NCBI GenBank assembly: GCA_021292105.1 | Contig: CM037866.1 | Coordinates: forward strand, 2,898,607-2,962,606 | DNA: 64,000 nucleotides | Direction: 5' to 3' | DNA from: Anadara kagoshimensis | Taxonomy: Eukaryota > Mollusca > Bivalvia > Arcoida > Arcidae | Shown: piece by piece, positions 36,118 to 48,600 of the stretch | Layout: each line of letters begins with the position of its first letter | Numbering within the stretch: the stretch's first letter is position 1 | Notes under the pieces: generated by a model | The model's input: the letters and a program-made list of their open reading frames with translations, nothing else | Told to the model about the DNA's origin: nothing | Databases searched by the model: none | Program-made: the position numbers and the translations under genes

Positions 36118-39100
36118 CAATTTATAACTAAAATGAGATGCCGTTTTTAAAAGTGTCCCCAAAAAAACCTAAACCAGGAAATCCATGTCAATCGGTCTTG
36201 TCACGTGACCATCATGAGTTTGTGATCCCTGATGAGTGCAAGAACAACTGTGATATGTATATCTTGATCAGCCCTTAAAGTGGGTTTCAAAACCAAATGG
36301 TCAGCTAGCCACCAGTTTAAATTTCCAGATGGCCATTGGAATTTCCAAGTGGCCAGGCAATCTCTGCTTGCAAATGAAGGAAAATTAAGCCTTTCAGTAT
36401 TGGAAAACAAAAGTGCACTTTTTTAAACTGGCTTACAATCACAGTTTTATTAATAACGATGTAAAGTGTCCATTTTATTGCCTGAATTGGTAACAGTATC
36501 ATGAAAATGATGCAGAAAGAATATCTTCTCTGGTCACAAACGTTCAAATAAATTTAAAGCGGATAAGCTGGGCACCATTTACAAATTATACAAGGCTCTA
36601 CGATTGCAAATTTTTTCACTAGCCTCCTGGCTAGTAAACCCAAATGTTTACTAGCCAGAGCAAAAATGTTACTCGCCACATATTTGTTTTATAAATGCAA
36701 TTTAACTGGGATCAATTAGGCTGGAAACATTTCCCATTATTGCTTAATTTTGAAGATGCAGGCACAGCAGATGGTGCCCAATGTTTTTAAATAAATATTT
36801 TTCATTCAATTTACTTTTATTGTGGTATCAAACACAAAAATCACAGTGCATATCCAAAAGCAAAGCAAAAACTTTGAAAAACGGAAAATTAAGTTAAAAA
36901 CAAGTGAACTTAATTCAGAGGTGTGAGGCGAGTCGCCCCAGGAATGTAAGCATTTTCTGTCTAGCTAGATGCATCTGCCTCATGTAAAATTTAACACCAT
37001 GTCTTTTAAACATACTTTTGCCGGTTTGAAACTGTTTTTCAGGCCAACTCGGGACTCGGCTTTCCGTCATCGCTTTAGTCAGTTTAGAGGATTACGTTAG
37101 TTTTTCCATCGAGTGATCACAGGCACCGAGTCGTAGACAAGGTCGTTTTTTCCTGGTCATTGATAACATTAGAATTCTGGATTTTTATTCGTACTCGTGG
37201 CTTAAAAAATAAATATATTTGCCGATTTTGTTAACGACTCATAGCGATGAAATATATTAACACTTGGAAACGTGATCACACAAACGCTTAACAACTTAAC
37301 AGATTGGAGCTATATGATTTAAAGCGCTTTAAAGATTAAACTTGATGAGAGTAATTTCATTATCGAAAACGGAAAGAAAAGTCCGGATTTGACTTTCTAC
37401 TTTATACTCGCACATGGGCAAGTGAATTTGACATATCCACTCGCATTTACAAATAATTACTCGCAAATGCGAGTGTTTTACTCGTAATGTAGAGCCCTGT
37501 TATAGATCGCCAGACCCAATTCCAGGTTGATTTGGCCAGCATTTTAGTTGACAAAATTGCGGGCTGTTGATATTAAAAAATTAATTATGTAAATAGCAAA
37601 ATAACAGAAACTACAAAATTAGCCAACTTATATTAAAAAATTCATGGTATATAAATGCAGTTTTCATTCTAGGATTTTTCTGAAGTGGCCATTATCGACA
37701 ACTTTCCTCAAAAACAATTTAACATTTATGCAGTCAGGTAATGTTAAATATGGCCCATTAAGGCCTCAATAATGGGTTCATTTAACAAAATAAGGCAACA
37801 ATGGTCCCATGGCCCCCTTCTAGAATGTAGCCTGTAAAACAGATCTGGTCTATTATGACAAGGCTTATCAAATTTTCACTTACCACTTGATTCTGAGCCC
37901 ATATAGACACCAGTCCACTAGATATAGAGGCTATAATTGGTCTAACTGGATGCCACTGAAATAATGATAATAAAAACATTTACATGTACAAATGTATTTA
38001 TAGAAACATATGTGTACTATGTGATTACCAGTAATATATGATAAAATATACAGAAATTTATATTAACACAACAAAAATTTCCAGTTATACGTAGTGTTGG
38101 ACCAATTAATCGCTTTAATCGATATCTAATTGTTTGAGCATCTGATTAGCCATCATCAATTTTAAAATCTAATAATAGATCGATTTCGATTATTAACTAA
38201 AGTTCTTTTATGGAAAAACGGAACGGTTCGTTTGGATAACATTCTACTGGCCTTTATGAGCAGGTGGTCCTTATATAGAGATGACCTTTAAGGCAGGTTG
38301 GACTGTAAACCACTTAATATCACAGTCAAGACACTCTTTCTTTTATATCAAGGTGAGATAGTGGAAAAAAACCCAAAAAGTACCCAAAGAAAACCAACCA
38401 ATCTTTCAAAAGCGAATTGAAATCTTTCTCACATAAGAATTTTTCTTGAGTGGGATTCAAACCTAAGGGGTGGAGATGCTGTGATCCATAACACATGACA
38501 ATTCAGCCAGCAAGGCCCCCATTTGGAATTCCAAACTAAGCAGTGAAAAATACTGTTATCCCTAACACAGGGTTTACACCACAGGACCACCAATGCCCCT
38601 CCCAAGTGGGATTCAAGGACCACTTAGCCACCATGGACCTGTTTAAGTGGGATTGAAACCTGGACAATCTTACCACAACATCTAGTAACAATTCTCCTTT
38701 TGTTCCGTGTAAAATTTTCACCAAGTTTCCGACACTCTTCTCCCAGATGTATAAGGAATGCTGCCTCGCAGACCCTGCTACTATGTATTCACCATCACCA
38801 GAAAAGCAACACTTCTTCCACATTGTCCTGAAATCAAAAATAACAAAATCTTCTTGATTATATGGTAGAGTACAATACTGAAGGGTATTTAGTTCCCTAT
38901 TCAAGATTTCTTCCACTTATATTGAGGCAGTTAGTCAAGGGATGGTATAGTCATTGACCTGTCCGTTTGACCTTTCATTCGGAATTTTCATATACGAGGG
39001 TCCATCCAATATATGATTAGTGATAGGATTCGCAATTTATACATAAACAATGCATTACATTGATGAGTATGACAAAACATGCTATAGTCAAACAACATAA

Positions 39101-40728
39101 GACCTGTCCGTCTGACCTTTCATTAGGAATATTCATATAGGAGAATCCATCCATTATATGGAGAGTTTTAGGGTTTGCAGTCCATATATGAAGTGTTCAT
39201 GTTTATTGTTACTCAATATGTAGATGAAATAAATATGTGCATTTCCTATATATAAATAAACTCATTCATGATTAATATTTAAATTAAAGTTCAAACAGAC
39301 AGGTCACTGTTGTTTGCCTATAGAGTGGATTGAAGTGATGGTGTTTTACACCCCAGTCAAGATTTCTTTCATTTATATCGAAGGAGTCAGTTCAGGGATA
39401 GAGGAAAGAGAATACTATATATTGCTTTATTTTCAAGGTGTCAAATTTTTGCGGTTTGACGATGACTAGTGTATTCGAGGTGTCAAATTTTCACTGTCTT
39501 ATCTGATTAGAGAAAAACGACTCTAGCAAGATTAATGGGCTGGTAATTCCAGTGTATATTCACGGGAATACACATGACCGCGGATATAGCGAAAATAAAA
39601 CCACAGTGAAATATAAGCATTATACAGTACATACCCGGAGAACACTGAGGCCCTTTCCATGTATAGGGGAGTTGTAGACTCTTCGTCATTTCACATGACT
39701 TAAGAAAGGAGACAATCATCAACTGGATGTTCCAGATAGATTCTAGACTAACTAAAACTTACTTATTTACAAGATCCTGTAACTTCTGTATGGGCTCTGG
39801 TTCTCCGTTTTTACCACAAGCAAGAACTTCACCGCTTTCATATACACGGATAATCCTGTCCGCCGAGTTTACCAAGAAACATCTAAAACAAATACAAACG
39901 ACATTTAGAAAATCAAAATGGACCAGGTAGGGTGCTCAAGTTAAGTTGTGTTTACATATTCATGATATTCTACATGATAAATTATTTTGAATACAAAATT
40001 CTAGTTCAATATCTGCAAGAGTTAATAAAACAAGTCCAGGCTGACTGAAATTAATTTTTCAGCCCCTTTTTCCAAATTCCTGCATAAAAAAAACACCTCT
40101 ATATAAAGACCACATGTTCATAAAGACAAATGGTTTACTTTATATTTTAAGCAAAAGAACCTTAATACAAAGACAAGTCTAATAAGTCCACATTTCTTAG
40201 GTCCTATACCACTATGGTAGTTTGGTTGGTAGAGTGCTTGTTTTGTATGTGGGCGGCCATAGGTTTTAACCCCAGTCATATCAGATCATGACTTGAAACT
40301 AGGTAGTGACTATTCTTCCACCAAGCACCATATATGTAGATATGAAAAGCATAAGATCCTTCAGAGGAGACCTTAAAAACCAATGCCCTGTATGACGACA
40401 TGCATGGCATGATAAAGAACCCTCCCTGCACAATACCCTTCACATACTGCAAAGGTAAAAATTTCTGCCACTTTACCTATTGCAAGTGACATCTCGATAT
40501 AAGTGAAATATTCTAGACTTGAGACATAAAACCCCATTAAATTAACCAATAAAAGACCCCTTGGGCGGTCTATATCTATACACAGGTTTAACTGTATTTG
40601 TACTTACTCTCCTCTCCTTGCAAACTCTATAGATTTAATGGCCGTTGTGTTTAGTGTACCAGTTGTAACTCTAAATGATGCCACTGACTCTAACTTGTTT
40701 ACAGAAAACACTAGTATCTGTCAAAACA

Positions 40729-40772
<44 letters not shown>

Positions 40773-43700
40773 AAATATTACAGTTACTCTTTAATTTTGA
40801 TGTTAACGTTTAGTTTCAGTCTTTTTAATGTTTCAGTAGCTGCAGTGGCCAGTTGATCTAAAGTGTTAAAAGGTTAAAGCACTTCTAACCACGTAGGTAA
40901 CAGGCCTTAGATAGAATTTTTAATTCCACTTGGCACAGTGCCTAGTTGAATAAGAAAACCACTCGGCACTTGGAAATTTAACTCGGCACAGTCACCACAA
41001 GTGTAGAAGACAATATTGTGACATACGTGCAAGATTTAATTTTTCGTAAATTGATTATGTACCAGTATTAGAAATAAAAATAACAAAAATACAATTCTGT
41101 TGTTTTTTTCTCTTTTATTTGTTATGGTATGAACTATTTGTTCATTACTGAATCAGCATCTGTTTCTTCTACACTTTCATTACCGGTAAAAGGTTCCAAC
41201 ACTGCATTCAGATCTAGCTGAGGTAGATCAGGTAGGTCATCTGGATCCTGAATGTCTGGATCAGGCTCTGCATTTGCAGCTACTTGAGATGTACTTGTAC
41301 TACTTTGACTTACAATGTACCTTTTAGTTTTTACATCTGTTAACCAAGTTTCGATTGACAATGAAGGGTCAAATTCCTCAAGTGATACTTCCATATTAGC
41401 AATTCGCATTAAGTCAGAAAGTGTGGACTGTTTCAGTGAGCTTCTGAAGCTTGTCTTAATACGTTTCATTGCAGAAAAGCTTCTTTCACATTTAGCTGTA
41501 CTTGGTGAGACAGCAAACATTATTTCAACAAGCAACAGCACTGCTGTTAAATCTGCAGGCCTTGCCTGTAAGAAGGAAGTATAAATGTCAAAAGGTGTCA
41601 TATCTCTCTGCCTATTTAGTCTGACCTTGAGTTCTAACCACTGATCAGGGATTGCACCCTGCTCGGCTTCTGAGAGTAAAGGTCTAAAGAAATCTACAAG
41701 ATCTGTAATCTCCTCAATACCAAACTTTGACAGTGTTGGAAATTTAGGCCACTCAACATGATTGAACACTTTAAACAAACTTATAGGTGGAGATTCTAGT
41801 GCCTTAAACCTTTTATCAATATAGCTCAGAGTACTGTCAATAAAACTATTGAACAAAGTGTCAAAGTGCATGGTTGATTTCGTAATTTTCACTTTCTGTG
41901 AGTTAGTTTTGCCACACATAAGTTCTGAATTGCACAGATTGGATGTTAATTTTGTGGTAAATTCTCCATTACCATCTTTCAATTCCAAAAGCTTTAGCAA
42001 ACAAACCTCAAGTTTAACAGACACATCACTTATAAACAAATGGTCATTTTGGAACTGTTTACTAATATCAGATAAAACTTTGGTAACATCAATCATAAAG
42101 TGGAGGAACCGAACAAATCTTTCAGAACACAATTCCTTTACAATGCCCTTAGCTTTTGCCCGATCTTCACCTTTCCCAATACTAGCAGAATGATTAAAAT
42201 GATAAACAACAGTCGGAAAACTTTTTTCTAGTGCAACCAAAGCTCTATGTCGACTAGCAACCCATCTTGTCTTTTGTAACCCTGTCTGTGTGATACTAGC
42301 TTCTTCAAGAACTGATGCTATTTCAACAAGTTCCCTTCTGCGTTTTGGGGAATAATAATAAAACTTATACACCTGCTGAACAGTAGATTGAAAAGTGGAC
42401 AAATAAGAAATCCCCTTAACAGCATCGAGAACTGCTAACTCTAAATTATGAGCAACGCAGTGTATTATGATTAAACCTCTACCTAACCTTTCCTTTATTT
42501 TACTACTTACACCGCTTTTACTTCCCATCATTACTGAAGCTCCATCAAAATTACACCCAACAATTTTAGAATCAACTTTTTCCCTAGTCAAACCAACATT
42601 CTCTAAACCTGTATCTATACCTTTTAAAACACCATCAGAATTTGCAGAAGAAAGAGGAACAATATCAACAAACTGTGTCTTAGGTAGGCCATCCTCTCCA
42701 ACAAAACGAACATATACAGTTTCTTGCTCAATAACAGCTGAATCAGTAGAACCATCTGCTAACACAGAAATGAACCTAGCCTTATTAACCAAATCATTGG
42801 AAACTTTGGATTTTTCTGTAGTGGCAATAGATTTAATCATATTTATACAACCATCAACATTTTGGTACATTGTCCCAAGATCAACTCCATTTTTAACTTG
42901 TAAATGACAGAGATTTTTAAATTTAGAAAAAGACACATTTTCTTTGGCTATATAAAATGCAGTATTAAACAGTGCAGATGTCCTACGTTTTGCGGTTTCA
43001 TCTAAATTTTTAGACATTTCTACTAATAATTTATCAAGAGGGGCCGTTATTTTATTTTCAACATTCCATTTGCCTTCACATGCCATGTGTTTCGCTGACT
43101 TTCTATGAAAAACGAGACTTTCTTCTCTGAAATTACCGCCAGAGCCTGTACCAATAAATAATGTTGATTTTTGGTCCGCAATTAGTGGGTATTTACGACA
43201 GTATAAACAAAACATTGTGTCACTATTCTCATCATAATCTACCCAAGGGAATTTCTTTTTCCATTCAGGATTAAATTTTCTGACTTTCTTTTTAGGCTTA
43301 TCATGAACTTCGGACTTTTTGCTTTCAGTTGCCGGCAACTTTCGTTTTGAAGCGGGTTTAGACATACTTCCACCTGCAACTTGTTCGTGGTCATCGTCAG
43401 GATCAACGGGAGTCTGATCGGTGTTTTCTTCTTTATCGGTTTCTTTCTTTCTTTGACTTTAGAAACTCAAAGTCAAACAAAACAGCTTGTTTACGCTTCT
43501 TTGACATGTTTTACAGACATTTATAAACACTCGGAACATCGGTTGGATTTTACGTTACGCTAAGTGACTTCCGAATGCGAAACGGTTTTCACATATGATG
43601 CAAACGTTCAAATGATTTTGTTGATTCACGCTTGTAACAGAACGGCAAGATTTTTTTACAATGGGACCCCGGATCGTTAAAACACGATTTTCCCGACCTA

Positions 43701-45568
43701 CACTAAATTGTCTGTTGTTTATTAATTGTAATAAGCCCATGATGTATATGTCTGATAAATTTAACTCGGCACCGTGACGAGTGCAATAACAACTTCACTC
43801 GTCCCAGTACATATTTCACTCGTCAGGACGAGTGGACGAGTGAATAATCGAAGCCCTGAGGTATTGATCCCATTCTAGAAGATCAAAGTGGGAGAAAATT
43901 TTGTCAATATGCTTGCCGAAAGTCATTTGGTTTTTCTCCAGGACTCTAGTTTCATCTGCCTTTATGAACTGACCGTCTTAATATAAGTGAGAAAATCTTG
44001 AATTGAAAATAAGTAGTGACAGTTCTTTTGTCAAGCACTGGGCATTTATAAATGAAAGTCATGGGGTCCTCTGTAAGAGACCTTAACAAGAGGCCCATGG
44101 GCCTTATACGCTCACCTGATAACTAATGGCTAGCTGATAGATTTAAAGAAAACATAAATACTAAACCCCAATGAATTTTTTCTTTACATCAAAATGATCA
44201 TTGCATCAATACCTACACACATTCTAATATACATGCCTATACAAAACTTTATAGTTTTCAAGATAATTAACCATTTCAGTATTGTTTTCGCATCTGTGAC
44301 CTTGACCTTTGAACCCATGACCTTTTTCTATACGTCAAAATGATCATTGTATCAATACCTACAACATTCTAATATACATGCCTATACAAAAAGTTTATAG
44401 TTTTCGAGATAATTAACCATCTGGTATTGATTCGCATCTGTGACCTTGACCTTTGAACCCATGACCTTTTTCTATACATCAAAATGATTGTTGTATCAAT
44501 ACCTACAACATTCTAATATACATGCCTATACAAAAAGTTTATAGTTTTCAAGATAATTAACCATTTCGGTATTGTCTCGCATCTGTGACCTTGACCTTTG
44601 AACCCATGACCTTTTTCTATACATCAAAATGATCGTTGTATCAATACCTACAACATTCTAATATACATGCCTATACAAAAATTTATAGTTTTCGAGATAA
44701 TTAAACATTTCCGTATTGTTTCGCATCTGTGACCTTGACCTTTGAACCCATGACCTCTTTCTGTACATCAAAATGATCGTTGTATCAATACCTACAGCAT
44801 TCTAATATACATGCCTATACAAAAAGTTTATAGTTTTCGAGATAATTAAACATTTCCGTATTGTTTCGCATCTGTGACCTTGACCTTTGAACCCATGACC
44901 TTTTTCTATATATCAAAATGATCGTTGTATCAATACCTACAACATTCTAATATAAATGCCTATACAAAAAGTTTATAGTTTTCGAGATAAGTAACCATTT
45001 TGGTATTGTTTTACATCTGTGACCTTGACCTTTGAACCCATGACCTTTTTCTATACACCAAAATGATTGTTGTATCAATACCTACAACATTCTAATATAC
45101 ATGCCTATACAAAAAGTTTATAGTTTTCGAGATAATAATTATAATCAGAGGTAAAAAAAATTAGTCACGACCTTCACAATTGACCTTGACCTCAATTTGA
45201 AGATACTAACAAGAAGATGTCAAAACTGAAAACCCCATGTCATTATCTGGCCAAATAGTCAAGTTATAACAATTTGAAGCTATTTTACGATTTTTTCAAA
45301 ATTAAACGCAAAAACGCGTAACCTATTTTTTGTCCGAATTTCACAAAATGAACAAACTATAGGCTAAAGACCCTAGAGAAGCCAAATATCACATCAGATT
45401 TTTTCTCTAATCAATACTTTCGGAGAAGAAGATTTTTTAAGATTTTTGCACCCCTAGGTCACCTTGACCTAGTTATGGTAGCCATGGCAACACCACGAAC
45501 AAATTTGAATTGCACCGACCAAGACATGCATCTGACCAAGTCTCGTTGAAATCTGCCCAGTGGTTCGT

Positions 45569-45633
<65 letters not shown>

Positions 45634-45645
45634 CAGACAACGGAC

Positions 45646-45677
<32 letters not shown>

Positions 45678-48600
45678 TGGCTCAGGTGAGCTAAAAACCC
45701 AATGCCATGTGTCACTGCAGGTGTGGCATGTTAAAGAACTCTTTCTACATATTGCACTGAGCACACTGCAAAGGTAAAATTTTTTGCCACTTTATCTTTA
45801 GCTGGTGATGTCTTAATATAATTGAAATATCCTTGACTGGGATGTAAAACCTGTGAGTAACTCACCCTTCCCTTAGCATTTCCTGTATATATATGTTTTC
45901 CTCTTCGGTCAAATGAGGCCACAATATTTAAATCTGACTGTAAATAAATAAAATATCATTAGTATTTATTTCCATTGATCAATTAAGGTGTAATTATTAT
46001 CATTTTACATCGTGTAAACTTAACTACCCCATAAGAAGGAACATTCACGGTGATTCTGGTACCATGAATATATCTTCTCAGCAAAAATTCTTATTTACAC
46101 TCTACCTACAGTCAGAACCATGAACATTTCTTACCATGAAAGAATCTAGAAGATCACATCTACAAAAGTTTCCTACTGCTATTTTTTCTAACCTCATTCA
46201 TAACTTTGCCACCTTGCTTATTTCCACGATAAAACCTGAATATATCACCACTCTAAAACTGCTACATCACTCATCACCACACTAAAAACTCATTATTATG
46301 TCACTCTATTACTGCCACCTCACTTATCAACACAATAAAACCTCATCACCATATTTTAAAATCCATAGGTCTATTTGTTTTAATTTCCTTCATAAATCTC
46401 TTACCAGTATTATTTTTTTCCTTTGCAAAATTGCCAAGCTTTAATTTAATTTTCATTAATGGAGTTTTAAATTTTAAATCCTTACCATAAACATGGGCAC
46501 AGAATTACGACAATAAATACAGAACTATGTTTGTAACCATAGATACAGTATGGATGGTGGTAACCATAGATACACAACTATGACAGTAACCATGGCAAAA
46601 GATATATAAACTTACATCATCATCTAGAGGAATTGAAGAATAACTACCATTAATATCCATTTTAACTGCTGCATGCTTCATAGGACATACCAGGAACATT
46701 TTACTGAAACAAAGAAAGACAAGATGAGAGATGAGTTTCAGTAACACCTTGGCAACAATGTAAAAAGGTCACAGGTCAGGTCACTATGGTTGGGTTCTAC
46801 CAATATCGGTATAATGTGACCCGGTGGGTGATATGCTTGTCTGTGGCATACTGACTCTGTAAGCTACTAAGCTAGTACCTTAAACATGCTAAAGTCACTC
46901 CGAGTGTGTGCTAGTACAAGGCAGACCATAAAATACAAACTCACACATACATGAACTTGTTCTTCCATTTACTACTTAAAGATTAATTAACTTGCTCTTG
47001 TCACGAACACCTAAAAAAATTGCTGCTGCTAGGTTTAAGAACATCAACCAATTTCAAAAACTAGTTTGACGGATTTGTACACACACATACTTCTTTATTT
47101 AATGATTTTTACTGAAATAATCCAATCACAAAAGCCTGATTTAATACCTTAAAAAATTGCTTATTTCATTGATTTGATTTTTTCACAATTTTTTTGTGTT
47201 TATACAATTTAAACTTCAAAACTTATCAACAAGGGGCTATTTTCCCACCCAGAAAAAAATATTAAACTTGTTACTTAATTAATACAAGTTTACCTGTTTC
47301 TGGGATTAAACTGTACTTTAAGTATGGGTGATGGGAACCTGAAGGTTTTATCGACTTCCCCTGCCGATATGTCCCAAACAGAAACTGTGTTATCTGTCGC
47401 TGCACTGAGTAGTTTATGTCCATTTCTGCTCCAACTAAAAATATTGAAATAAATAAAAGGATAACTGACCCTTCATTAACATGATTAGCACCACTGCTAG
47501 AGTGCTTGCTCCGTAAGTAGTAGGTAGTAGGTTCAAACACCGACCAGGTCTGATCCGAGACTTGAAAATGACTGTTCTTTGCCAAGCACATGGCATAACA
47601 AAATGAAAGTCACGGTTCTCTCAGATGGAAACTTAAAATAAAAGGTCCCATGTAATGGTAGGCTTGGCATAATAAAGAACTGTGCTGTATAATTCCATCA
47701 GTGCAACACACAGGCAAAATTTCTGTACCTTCCCCTATAGTTGTGGGAATCTAGATATAAGTGAAATATTCTTGACAGGGATGTTAAACACCATGACACA
47801 ACTCAACTCATTAACATGATTACGGCAGAGGTGTTTTACACCTCAGTGTAGAGTATTCCACTTAATTTTATGTCACATAAGAAAAGGTGGGGAAAACTGG
47901 AGTGCCCAGCAAAAAACAGGGATGAAGATTAGCAGGGACCAAGTAGCAAATAGCTCCTAAAAATCAGTCTGGGTCCCTAATTTTTACACATTTTACCTAT
48001 TTATTACTATTATGAATTCTTTTCTGAAGTGAACTGGGCCCCTAACTCAAAGTAGTTAAGCTTCTACCCTGACAAAACACTGACCTCTGTCTTGTGAACT
48101 GACAATACTCGAGTCTTCATGGGGTCGATTCGAAATCCAAGTGGTGAGAGGCACAATATGGTGTAATCTTATGCTTTTAAGTTTAGACCACTTAGTCATC
48201 AATCACTTCTCTCATTTTATTTAATACAATTCTCACTATTACCACATCAAAGTTCAACCAAAAATTCTATCAAGCAATTAAAAAATATGACAAGTATGTA
48301 ATGGCCAGCAGAGCTAGTAATTTTGAAATAGTCTGGTTTACTCAAAATTATAGAAAAATTCAGAACCGCAATTGTGATACTAACAGGCTACAAATATTTT
48401 TAAGTAACTTGTCCTCATGCTTAGTGGAAGTAAAAACTTTAGATGTGACCACTTACTTGAGGGTCCACAGTCAAATTGAAGCTTCACACTCACAGATTTA
48501 TTTATTGTCACACAAATGGCATAAGGTTGCAGTAAATTTGGTAAAATAGAGACCCTCCTTACCTTAAGGAACAAACTGGATGAACGTGAGCATTGATGAT

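Larger units (their letters stand above)
44087..45694 (+). mobile_element. Helentron-derived (pearl/HINE-like) element with internal 145-bp repeats, inserted in a SINE
   Basis: A 1.6-kb element in RBBP5 intron 6. Near the left end is CGCTCACCTGA, mirrored by TCAGGTGAGCT at the right (subterminal inverted repeat). The right end has a GC-rich hairpin, GAGCC-TTT-GGCTC, a few bases before the terminal CTAA, the classic rolling-circle 3' signature. The interior holds about 6.7 tandem copies of a 145-bp unit (44176-45140), and an ACG microsatellite lies near the 3' end. This layout matches non-autonomous Helentron elements such as bivalve pearl repeats. The flanking SINE halves rejoin cleanly without a target duplication. 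Confidence 0.75.

Noticed and set aside
41315-42907. Plus-strand open frames of 89-146 residues.
   Set aside because: Antisense shadows of the hAT transposase gene.
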